Shown: piece after piece, positions 1 through 7,386 of the stretch | How positions within the stretch are numbered: the first letter of the stretch is position 1 | How the letters are laid out: the number at the start of each line of letters is the position of its first letter | DNA from: Lachnospiraceae bacterium | Lineage (GTDB): Bacteria > Bacillota > Clostridia > Lachnospirales > Lachnospiraceae | Direction of reading: 5' to 3' | DNA: 37,536 nt | Assembly (NCBI GenBank): GCA_016281275.1 | Contig: JAEEIH010000063.1 | Location: forward strand, 1 to 37,536 | Translations under genes and position numbers: made by a program | Notes under the pieces: generated by a model | The model's database searches: none | The model's input: only the letters and a program-made list of their open reading frames with translations | Told to the model about the DNA's origin: nothing

Positions 1-72
1 AGAAGTATTTCTCCTTCCCTAATTATGATGGCTCTGCACGCAGTACGCGTGTTTGCCCAATTTCCAAAATAA

Positions 73-669
73 TTATCTCCAATAATCTCTTTTATCTTCA
101 TATGTATGAAAGAAAAATCCAAGATTTATCCTTACCTCCCGCCTTCCGATATCATCATTCGTATAGCAGCATGTATCAAAACCTATAAGTTCAAAGCCCT
201 CGTGAAGATAGAAACCTATGGCATTTGTATTACATGACTGAGTCTCAAGAATGATTGCGCGCCTGTTCTGCTCACGAGCCACATCTTTTGCTTTATCCAT
301 CAGTCGTTTTCCTATGCCCATGCCTCTGAGCTCGTCCGACACCCACAACTCCGTTACCATTAGCCTGTTTGACCATTCTTCAGGACAAACTTCAATGCAT
401 GCCAATAGCTCACCATCTTTTCCGACCACTCCGTAGGCCTTTGCATTTTCCCAATGATCCTGATATAAAGAATCCGGAAAATCATATTCCTCCGGCGTAT
501 GGATTATTTCCTCTTCAGCCTGCTTTTTAATGATTTTTACAGTGCACCCGTCTGCATTCAGCGGATTGATTTCAAAATCATAATAACTATCGCTTCTTGT
601 TGTAAGCGGAATAGTTTTTCCCTTCCACTGTTCCTTTGGCAGTGCTGCAATCTCATAATTATTTTCCAT
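73..669 (-). CDS. GNAT-family N-acetyltransferase
   Basis: A 198-residue single-domain GNAT (Gcn5-related) acetyltransferase, predicted to move an acetyl group from acetyl-CoA to an amine. The acetyl-CoA pyrophosphate-binding signature is visible as ELRGMGIGKRLM after the strand VTELWVS, followed by the NTNAIGFYLHEGFE segment typical of the family's C-terminal half. I chose the ATG at 669 because TAGGAG sits a few bases upstream. The frame stays open to 765, but that extension would be an odd hydrophobic tail with no better ribosome binding site. The substrate cannot be read from the sequence. It lies about 90 bp after the preceding orphan gene. A TTGAAA/TAATGT pair (16-bp spacing) in that gap could be its own promoter. 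Confidence 0.85.
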   Translation of the reverse strand: MENNYEIAALPKEQWKGKTIPLTTRSDSYYDFEINPLNADGCTVKIIKKQAEEEIIHTPEEYDFPDSLYQDHWENAKAYGVVGKDGELLACIEVCPEEWSNRLMVTELWVSDELRGMGIGKRLMDKAKDVAREQNRRAIILETQSCNTNAIGFYLHEGFELIGFDTCCYTNDDIGRREVRINLGFFFHTYEDKRDYWR

Positions 670-761
670 AACTTCTCCTATCAAAGCTCTAATACAGCAA
701 TAATCTCTTTCATGTATATACAAACAATACCGCAACCACATTATTTCTACAAGAAATATTT

Positions 762-1583
762 TCAATTTCCCACTACCACGATATACTGTGTTTTTTCCAT
801 CGCTTTCATGCGAGCCTCCAGCAGATTTATCATGTATGTTAATGCCTCTCTTATTTCCGTTTCCTCTTTCAGATTTTTCCCTTTTCCGGGGTGAAGATTC
901 TTAAGAAGCGGGATGACATGATCTTGATAAATAATACCTTCTCTAAATCCGACATCCAATCTTTCACGATTTACCCACTTAACTGCATCCACCCTCTGCA
1001 CACTTTTTGCACCGGACGCCGTACCTTCCTGCTCAAAGTATTTTCCGAACCAATCCTTATCGAAAATATGATAAAGCATGGGAGGCACTTCATCATATAA
1101 GCTGACTCTTCCTATGCCCTTTACCTCACAGTTGTATCTTGCCCTGTTCATAGCTCTGTCCGGAAGCAAGATATAATTGCATCTAAGCTCCGCAAGTTCA
1201 AGGAATCTGTCAAGGAGCTGCACCAGTTCGTGCTTTGGAGGAAGATAGGCATCACTGTCATCTGCAAGAAGCTTCAGATAATGATCAGGATCACCATTCG
1301 TAGCATATTTGAAGAATTTAATCCCATACTCCCTGTTAAGGCAATTCGCAACCCAACTGATCGGTGTCCATGCACTCATAAGAGTATCTGCCCTAAGGTC
1401 TCCGTTAAAGTAAAGACAGTCAAGATCGTTCTTCTGTCTCCATTCATTGAAGCGGGCTTTCCCTTCTTCTGTATTCTCCCACGCCGGTTTTGTCTCTCTC
1501 CCCTTCATCCAGTAAAGACAGAAGTTTTTAAGATGATTGTCACTGTAATCATTTCCAAGATACTCTTTCATCATGTTTCTCAT
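762..1583 (-). CDS. Hypothetical protein, unrecognised family
   Basis: A soluble 273-residue protein with no signal peptide or membrane segment, rich in Trp, Tyr, Asp and Glu. I recognise no catalytic motif. The start is set by AAGGAG just upstream of the ATG at 1583. The frame is open to 1646, but that region has no ribosome binding site. Recurrent short motifs such as FCLYWMKGRE and LLPDRAMNRARYNCEVKG suggest a folded globular protein of the kind seen in variable orphan or immunity-type gene cassettes, but this is only impression. A copy of the block repeated at 1662-1694 lies about 80 bp upstream. Confidence 0.6.
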   Translation of the reverse strand: MRNMMKEYLGNDYSDNHLKNFCLYWMKGRETKPAWENTEEGKARFNEWRQKNDLDCLYFNGDLRADTLMSAWTPISWVANCLNREYGIKFFKYATNGDPDHYLKLLADDSDAYLPPKHELVQLLDRFLELAELRCNYILLPDRAMNRARYNCEVKGIGRVSLYDEVPPMLYHIFDKDWFGKYFEQEGTASGAKSVQRVDAVKWVNRERLDVGFREGIIYQDHVIPLLKNLHPGKGKNLKEETEIREALTYMINLLEARMKAMEKTQYIVVVGN

Positions 1584-1661
1584 AACTGTTTTCTCCTTTT
1601 CTTCATTGGTATTTTCTGTAACTGAAAAAAGACTGCTGTATTGCAATCCGCTTGCAATAAT

Positions 1662-1694
1662 TATTATGGAATTTTATATCTTCAGAATTTTGAA
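1662..1694. repeat. Shared intergenic block, copy 1
   Basis: An AT-rich block beginning TATTATGGAATT and ending with the near-palindrome TTCAGAATTTTGAA (1681-1694). It aligns without gaps to 2778-2810, with the two conserved ends 19 bp apart in both copies. It sits just after the stop of the gene ending at 1707 and before the gene starting at 1583. It could be an operator or promoter element, or a duplicated 3' gene flank. Confidence 0.45.
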
Positions 1695-1706
1695 GGTGTA
1701 TAGAAT

Positions 1707-2549
1707 CTATTCTTTTTTGTAGCAGGTAAGGGACCACGAAAATCCGAAATCATACCATAGTCCATAACGATCAAATATCTTATCAAACTCAGTTTTTATA
1801 TGTCCTGCAATCTCCGGAATTGATATGATTCCGGTTTCTTCCAAGACGCACTTCCTGATAAATTCCGTTTTTGTATCGGAAACTATCTGTTCCCAGACCG
1901 GTCTTATATCCTCTACACTCAAAGATTCTGATATTTCCATATCCGCCGTGTACTCTTCATAGGTTCCGTATCTCTGGTATGTCGGAGTAAGATTTTCTTC
2001 TCCCGTCTCATATGCTTCTCCGTTTACAAACTCCTGATATTCTTCCCACGTATCGAATACAAGCGGATCCCATACAGTATAGTCAGGGTTATCAAATTTA
2101 TCCTCCAGTATCTTCTCCAGAAAATCCGAAGCACACTGACATTCATATTTTTCATACAAATAATCATCCAATATATCAGTATGATCAAAAATGTATTCCC
2201 ACGCTTCTTCTGATATCTCAGATTTCCTTGTTTCGTATGTATCGTATCTCAGCAGCATACAAAGAGGACCCTCATAAACCATATCCAATATATGCTCCGG
2301 ATTTGAAAAGCTCCTCCATACCGGATTTCCAAGGCAGTCTCTTTCTTCTGTGATGCCTCTCGTATAATCCTCCGGATTTACATTTTCTTCAAACTTCACG
2401 TAATTAAGACTCCCATAACAGCATGCTCTTTCAGCCGAATATGAATACCTGTTACCGTTTGCCAGAATTGTTGTATCCTCCCATAGTCCCCATTTCTGAA
2501 GAAAGCGGATCAGGTCAGACACCAATAATTGTGTTTTTGAATTATCCAT
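1707..2549 (-). CDS. Hypothetical acidic protein, unrecognised family
   Basis: A 280-residue, strongly acidic protein rich in Glu, Asp, Tyr and Trp, with no signal peptide or membrane helix. I cannot assign a family. The N-terminal part reads like a small alpha/beta domain, and a C-terminal stretch (about residues 200-280) ends in an aromatic-rich strand (WYDFGFSWSLTCY). GAGGTGATC lies a few bases before the ATG at 2549 and makes this start secure. That ribosome binding site overlaps the stop codon of the upstream relic frame (2562-2759), an arrangement typical of translational coupling, so this gene was probably once the second gene of a pair. Confidence 0.6.
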   Translation of the reverse strand: MDNSKTQLLVSDLIRFLQKWGLWEDTTILANGNRYSYSAERACCYGSLNYVKFEENVNPEDYTRGITEERDCLGNPVWRSFSNPEHILDMVYEGPLCMLLRYDTYETRKSEISEEAWEYIFDHTDILDDYLYEKYECQCASDFLEKILEDKFDNPDYTVWDPLVFDTWEEYQEFVNGEAYETGEENLTPTYQRYGTYEEYTADMEISESLSVEDIRPVWEQIVSDTKTEFIRKCVLEETGIISIPEIAGHIKTEFDKIFDRYGLWYDFGFSWSLTCYKKE

Positions 2550-2561
2550 GTTTTGATCACC

Positions 2562-2759
2562 TCACTTAAAAATATAATCTATGGCTATGATCCTGCCTAA
2601 GTCATCAAATGCATCCACCATAGCTTTTGGTGAAGGCTCTAATTTTATATCATAAGCCTCAAAGTATCTGTAACAAAAAAGAACTGTCTTTACGACAATT
2701 CTCTTTCATGCAGACTCGAAAATCACTTCATGATTTCCTCGTTGAATAGAAACTATCAA
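2562..2759 (-). pseudogene. Relic of a small gene with an in-frame stop
   Basis: A coding-like frame of 66 codons from a possible TTG at 2757-2759 to TGA at 2562-2564, interrupted by TGA at 2706-2708. The distal part includes YRYFEAYDIKLEPSPKAMV followed by DAFDDLGRIIAID, which reads as real protein. It has no ATG start. An ATG in another frame (MKENCRKDSS) would join this frame if the six-T tract on the minus strand near 2675-2680 were one base shorter. Its stop overlaps the ribosome binding site of the next gene. A decayed or frameshifted gene fits best; a sequencing error is possible. Confidence 0.35.
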
Positions 2760-2777
2760 CCTAATAGCTTCTATTTA

Positions 2778-2810
2778 TATTATGGAATTATTGTTCTTCA
2801 AAATTTTGAA
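2778..2810. repeat. Shared intergenic block, copy 2
   Basis: Second copy of the block at 1662-1694. It begins TATTATGGAATT and ends in the perfect 14-bp palindrome TTCAAAATTTTGAA (2797-2810). It overlaps the 3' end of the relic frame 2788-2931 and lies upstream of the relic at 2562-2759. Confidence 0.45.
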
Positions 2811-2931
2811 AGTTTTGACTTACACATTCTAATTTCCACTGTTCTTTATTCGGTCGCCAGTATTTTACTTGATTATTTACTGCAAACTCTGCCTCTTTTC
2901 TTCCCTGTCCCAATTGCCTTCTGATGATTTT
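2788..2931 (-). pseudogene. Relic C-terminal coding fragment
   Basis: A 47-codon open frame ending at TAA 2788-2790, with coding-like content such as RKEAEFAVNNQVKYWRPNKE followed by QWKLECVSQNFQNFEEQ. It has no ATG or GTG start and no ribosome binding site, so it looks like the surviving 3' end of a lost gene. A short ATG frame in another phase (2877-2939, 20 codons) overlaps its start and may be the shifted 5' remainder. It lies immediately downstream of the sigma/WYL gene. Together with 2562-2759 it makes the 2550-2949 interval a gene graveyard. Confidence 0.35.
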
Positions 2932-2949
2932 TTAAGCATTAGAATCTCT

Positions 2950-4752
2950 TCACAATTTGTCATTGTATATTTCACTTGCCCTTCTGAGTTCATAACAGAT
3001 TTTCTTTCTAACTTCTATATCCATAATCTCCACCCTGCTTCCATACTGCATAGCCCAGTGGACAATCATAGACGGGGATGTACGGACCTTCACGATGTCA
3101 TAATGTATTTCATTTCCCTTTTCATCCACACCGGTAACCGCATCCACCTTTTCATAATGATCACCAAACCAGTCATGGATGATGGTATAATCTGTATTCT
3201 TTATTTTGATCCTGATATCCTGAGGTTCATCATAAGCCATGTTAAGATGCTCTGACATGTACTTCTCAGGATCCCAGGCTGCGCTTAAAATTGGAAGTCC
3301 CTCGAAATCAGTGAGCTTAACAGGAACAATCTTTCCATCTTCATTCCGTATGATTTCCACATCGGTCATAAGGTCGACACGGTAATGCCACACACGGCTG
3401 TCGCCTTTCTTTAGTCCGATACAATAGTAATTGTCATGATAGACCACCAGATGATAAGGACTAAGTTCGTGCAGATATTCACTCGTCGGTACCAGTTCGT
3501 GATCCGCATTATAACGATTGAACTTAAACCGTACCTGGGCCAGATTGTTCACTGCATACTGTAGTGTCTTCAGACTTTCCGCAAGTCTTTCTCTGTCAGA
3601 AGTCTTGTTGCCTGTAAGCCTGCTGTGTACAGCACGGGGATTAAACTTAAGATTCTCTCCATCCCAATAGGGTGTGGTGTAATATTTCCCGGTGAGTTCC
3701 CATATCTTACCTATCAGTTTTTTCTTCTCATCCACAGAAAGCATATCCGAGAAACTGATAAGCTGGATAAGTCTGTCGGTTTCTTCATATTCAAAGGGAT
3801 GCACGTAGTGAAGTCCGTTCAAAGCAGGAGCAGAGGCGGTCTCCACTTTCTGAGAACTGCTCTTATCCGGTTTAATCTTTTTATTCAGCTTGTCCTCTGT
3901 ATATCCGTCGTATTTAATTATATAATCGCTGTCATTTTCATCAGTGTATTTCCCGGGGTTAAGCTCCAGCAAAATCTCTGCCACGACCCTGTTAAATGTT
4001 CTGTCATCCGGCACCGATGTATTGTTTTTATATCTGCCTATACGATAAAGGCGGAGCAGGTGTTTCAGCTCATTCTTTGATACCGTATGCTTTTCATCAG
4101 TTGTCTGCTTCAGTATTTCAAGTATCTGAAGGGTGGTTCTCTCATTGCTGTACCCTCCAAGGTCGGATATACCATTTTCAGAAAGCAATTTCTCCAGTTC
4201 TTCTTTGCTATCTTTTTCAGATTTGAGAAATCGGGCTATCTCCGACATCCGGACAATGTCTTCATTTCCGAGAATGTCAGTCTTAGTATCATCACTTTGT
4301 TTCTCCCGCATGAGAGCATAAGACAGGACGTTTTCCGATATTCCGGCTTCATCATCGATGGAAATCCGTGAGATAACAGCCTTTTCGGTCTCATCCGATT
4401 CTCTCTTCTTTACAGGTTTCGGTCTCTCTGTAAGTCCCAACGGATTCAGTTGAAGATCCAGTTCTTTTGATATCTCTCCATTTATGTAATATGTCGCATA
4501 GGTCAGGAATTTCCCCTTCTCCGAATCATATTTTTTTAGAGATTCCACAAAGCCCTGCCAGCCGGCCATATACAGATCATCTTCAAGATCTTTACGCTCT
4601 GCATCTGATATATATAATTTTATCAATTTAGCTTGACAGCATTTATGAATATAGTTCTCGAAATTATGATATATTCTTTCCCATGCATCATTATTTCCGG
4701 ATTTGATTTCTCCTATCAAGCACTCGATTTCATGATCAGTCAGATAATTCAT
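2950..4752 (-). CDS. Sigma-70 region 2 / HTH / WYL-domain fusion regulator
   Basis: A 600-residue protein. Residues about 10-110 resemble sigma-70 region 2: an acidic helix, then KYDSEKGKFLTYATYYINGE, the usual region 2.2-2.3 signature, then a basic tail. No sigma region 4 is seen. Residues about 205-282 (ILEILKQTTDEKHTVSKNEL... DDRTFNRVVAEILLEL) look like the winged helix that precedes WYL domains. Residues about 405-470 match a WYL core (SPYHLVVYHDNYYCIGLKKG, then HYRVDLMTDVEI). I infer a ligand-responsive transcription regulator that may contact RNA polymerase or promoter DNA through the sigma-like part. The ribosome binding site is GGAG with fairly long spacing. A TTGAGG/TAATGA pair with 18-bp spacing upstream is a weak promoter candidate. 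Confidence 0.7.
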   Translation of the reverse strand: MNYLTDHEIECLIGEIKSGNNDAWERIYHNFENYIHKCCQAKLIKLYISDAERKDLEDDLYMAGWQGFVESLKKYDSEKGKFLTYATYYINGEISKELDLQLNPLGLTERPKPVKKRESDETEKAVISRISIDDEAGISENVLSYALMREKQSDDTKTDILGNEDIVRMSEIARFLKSEKDSKEELEKLLSENGISDLGGYSNERTTLQILEILKQTTDEKHTVSKNELKHLLRLYRIGRYKNNTSVPDDRTFNRVVAEILLELNPGKYTDENDSDYIIKYDGYTEDKLNKKIKPDKSSSQKVETASAPALNGLHYVHPFEYEETDRLIQLISFSDMLSVDEKKKLIGKIWELTGKYYTTPYWDGENLKFNPRAVHSRLTGNKTSDRERLAESLKTLQYAVNNLAQVRFKFNRYNADHELVPTSEYLHELSPYHLVVYHDNYYCIGLKKGDSRVWHYRVDLMTDVEIIRNEDGKIVPVKLTDFEGLPILSAAWDPEKYMSEHLNMAYDEPQDIRIKIKNTDYTIIHDWFGDHYEKVDAVTGVDEKGNEIHYDIVKVRTSPSMIVHWAMQYGSRVEIMDIEVRKKICYELRRASEIYNDKL

Positions 4753-4783
4753 TTTTCGTTTTCTCCAATATTCATATCATTAG

Positions 4784-4800
4784 AAAATGCCTCATGGCAT
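4784..4800 (-). terminator. Weak hairpin with short T run after the CapA operon
   Basis: On the minus strand GATGCC-ATGA-GGCAT is followed by TTTTCT. The stem is only 5-6 bp, so this is at best a weak terminator for the operon ending at 4887. It lies about 35 bp before the sigma/WYL start and overlaps the possible promoter there. Confidence 0.25.
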
Positions 4801-4886
4801 CCTCAATCGCCTTAGTCTTCTCTTCCGAACCTTGAACCATAGGGGACGGGGGTTGTGGTCCATCCGGTTATTTAAGATCCGTTATA

Positions 4887-6419
4887 CTAGTAGGGTGAAA
4901 TTACTCCACACATGATCCCGGCAATCCTTTTGGTCGCATTTTTCAGTGAAGCGGACGAAACGCCGCCGTTCAGCTTCTTTGATGTAGGAAAAACAACAAA
5001 CAAATGACCGTCCCGGGCCTGCACGTTACAAGGGATGTAGGATGCCCCGGACATTTCGACCTTAGTCCCGTTTTTTCCGGTCGTTTTTTTAATCTCGACC
5101 CTGAGTATTATTGTGTCATTATTTATCTCTCTCGCCATACTCGAAACGAAATTACCCATCGAATACATGCAGAGCACCTTTCTTCCGTCCGAGGTCTTTA
5201 TATATGTGCATTTCTGCAGACAATGCGGGTGTGATCCGATAATGAGGTCAGCTCCCGCCTCCGCCACAAATTCACTGTCATCAATCTGCGATTGGGTCAG
5301 ATTCTCCGTGTTTTCAATGCCCTGATGCAGGTAAACAACCACGAACTCCGCGCCGTCTTTTCTCGCATCCCCGATATCCTTTTTTACAGTATCCCTATCA
5401 AAAAGATGAACCATCGTCGCCATCTCGGCTTCGCTCATCTTACCACGCTGATTGATGATGTGTGTATAGGAAAGAACCGCCACCCTGATCCCCTTTACAT
5501 CAAATATGGCGTAGCGCTCTCCCGCTTTCTTCGGATCGTTTTCATTGTAATGAGTTCCTATATTGGCAAGCCCGAAATCATCAATATGCTTTTTTGTCTC
5601 GGTGATTCCGACCGCTCCCCAATCACACGTATGATTGTTTGCCGTGGCGACCATATCGATCCCCGCCTTTTTGAGCGCCTTAAGATACTCTACGGGACCG
5701 TTACATTGCGGCTCGTTGTTCTCATAAACTTGGTCCATGGTAAGGGGATTAGATTCGGAAAGAAGAGTTTCAAGATTTCCGCACACCAGGTCGGCTCTTT
5801 TAAAAAGCGGAGTTACATACTTAAAAGACGGAGAGAAATCAAAGCCTTTTTTCCCGGAAGCGTCATACTGCTGTCCCTTAAGACACATGAGATCTCCCGT
5901 GAACATGAGAACCGCGGTGGTTTCATCCGAATCATCCTTTTCCCCATTATTCTTTTGATTTTTCAGACGCCAGATCCCGTCATCTTTCTTGTACCGCGGA
6001 AGCGTGCCGGTTTTTTCTTCGGGTTTTACTTCCTTTGTAACGAACTTCGTACCGGACTTTTTTTCGGCTGTCTGTTCATACGCGGTCCCGGTCTCGTTCC
6101 CGGTTAAGGTTATCTGCTCATTAAAATTTCTCAAATATAAATCTTTCGGAACGTCGTTATCACTTTGCTCGCATCCCGCCGCTTCGGCATAAAAATCCTG
6201 CGCCCGCAATTGCTCAGTATTCCCGATACATATAGCCAACGTGAAAAAAGCCGTGGCGAACAGCACGAAGATCAAGCGGGAACACAGTGTGATCCCGCTT
6301 GATATTTTTCTTCGCAATGTAAGCTTGCCTTTGGGGTTAGTACTCGAATAATTTATCATATCTGTAACGCTCTGCCGGCATCCTTTTTCTTCGACCGCAT
6401 CATTCACAGCATTTTTCAC
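4887..6419 (-). CDS. CapA/PGA_cap-type metallophosphatase, membrane anchored
   Basis: A 510-residue protein of the CapA (poly-gamma-glutamate synthesis / calcineurin-like) family. The metallophosphatase motifs run in order: FTGD (173-176), GNLE (214-217), NNH (261-263), LHQG (364-367) and GSHPH (395-399). A single N-terminal membrane segment lies at about residues 48-66, preceded by a basic stretch (LTLRRK), so the catalytic domain should face outside. Residues 70-165 form a low-complexity charged spacer. Relatives act in capsule or surface polymer metabolism; the substrate here is unknown. The GTG at 6419 has no clear ribosome binding site. The ATG at 6359 is an alternative and keeps the membrane segment. 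It is the last gene of the 15012-4887 operon. Confidence 0.85.
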   Translation of the reverse strand: MKNAVNDAVEEKGCRQSVTDMINYSSTNPKGKLTLRRKISSGITLCSRLIFVLFATAFFTLAICIGNTEQLRAQDFYAEAAGCEQSDNDVPKDLYLRNFNEQITLTGNETGTAYEQTAEKKSGTKFVTKEVKPEEKTGTLPRYKKDDGIWRLKNQKNNGEKDDSDETTAVLMFTGDLMCLKGQQYDASGKKGFDFSPSFKYVTPLFKRADLVCGNLETLLSESNPLTMDQVYENNEPQCNGPVEYLKALKKAGIDMVATANNHTCDWGAVGITETKKHIDDFGLANIGTHYNENDPKKAGERYAIFDVKGIRVAVLSYTHIINQRGKMSEAEMATMVHLFDRDTVKKDIGDARKDGAEFVVVYLHQGIENTENLTQSQIDDSEFVAEAGADLIIGSHPHCLQKCTYIKTSDGRKVLCMYSMGNFVSSMAREINNDTIILRVEIKKTTGKNGTKVEMSGASYIPCNVQARDGHLFVVFPTSKKLNGGVSSASLKNATKRIAGIMCGVISPY

Positions 6420-6461
6420 AGGTTTGCAGTTTTTAATCCGCTAACATCATTCTCCGTATTT

Positions 6462-7286
6462 TCACCGGTTTAACAGTATTTTTTTTACTTCGCCAACATC
6501 ATTCAATACATTTTGCACCGGTTTTTTACCGTTATGGTAGATAAGACCTTCCTCGCTTACGCCGTCAATACGCGCAACGCCGGTAAAGCTTTCCTGTCCG
6601 GAGCGATTGGAATAAGTACACAGAAAAAGCGGAACGTTCAGCTTTTGCGCCACCTTCATCAGGTGGATCCACTCCTTGTAATCCCTGCCGAAATACCTGT
6701 TGGGATCGTAGGACTTAACCTTGCATGCGTTTGAAATCCTGTTTCCGACAACGGCTTTAATCATGATTTCTCCCGACTCATCCCTTTCCGTCACAACACC
6801 GTCGATACTCTCAGGCCAGGATGATTCATTTTTTCTCAGAAGCCTGTCAAAGAAGTGATCGTCAAGGTTTCCTCCGATCTCTTCCTGATACGCTTTCCTC
6901 ATCTTCCCGTGATTATGTTCTCTCCACCACGCGATGAAACCGGATTCCGAAAAAACTTCTTCATTTCGGCATTTTATGGTTTTCGATGCATGATCGGCAA
7001 TGTAACTCCTGACGATTATCGTGCTTTCACCGCCCGATTCCCGGTGTATGAGTATCGAAAAATCGATACCGAGTTCTTCGGCAAGGCATGTCTTTATGTA
7101 AAGTTCCTCATCTGTGAAAACAGCCGACAGATCGTCCGTCGCACCATCCTCCGTATCGACGGCCTCTATCGCCACCGTGTATTTCCCGTCACGGTCGGAA
7201 CAGATCCCCTGTATGTTGCAAATTCCACATTCCTTCCGGATTTCCTCCGAAAAGGCAGTACTCCTGTCCTTACATCTTTTTTTCAA
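6462..7286 (-). CDS. Hypothetical protein with N-terminal cysteine cluster
   Basis: A 274-residue soluble protein I cannot place. The start is a TTG at 7286 with AAGGAG nine bases upstream; no better ATG exists nearby. An N-terminal group of cysteines (C5, and ECGICNIQGIC around residues 19-29) might bind metal. The C-terminal half (about 150-274) has alternating strands and helices, with DGVV, an acidic turn, then IMIKAVVG and a Lys/Tyr-rich segment, which faintly recalls a PD-(D/E)XK nuclease core. I would not assert that function. It is 100 bp downstream of the membrane protein gene and 42 bp upstream of the CapA gene, so it probably belongs to the same transcript. Confidence 0.6.
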   Translation of the reverse strand: MKKRCKDRSTAFSEEIRKECGICNIQGICSDRDGKYTVAIEAVDTEDGATDDLSAVFTDEELYIKTCLAEELGIDFSILIHRESGGESTIIVRSYIADHASKTIKCRNEEVFSESGFIAWWREHNHGKMRKAYQEEIGGNLDDHFFDRLLRKNESSWPESIDGVVTERDESGEIMIKAVVGNRISNACKVKSYDPNRYFGRDYKEWIHLMKVAQKLNVPLFLCTYSNRSGQESFTGVARIDGVSEEGLIYHNGKKPVQNVLNDVGEVKKILLNR

Positions 7287-7386
7287 TTTTCCCCACTCCT
7301 TTTATTCCCTATTATTTCATCGCAGCATATCGTAAACACCCTGATATATTATCTGCTGTAAACCTACCGCTGATCTCCCTAATATC

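Noticed and set aside
2730-2924. Small plus-strand gene in the AT-rich gap
   Set aside because: No ribosome binding site, Phe/Leu/Tyr-rich translation typical of AT-rich shadows; the minus strand has more coding-like relics.
5292-6107. Plus-strand open frame of about 270 codons opposite the CapA gene
   Set aside because: All conserved CapA motifs lie on the minus strand; the plus-strand translation has no family features.
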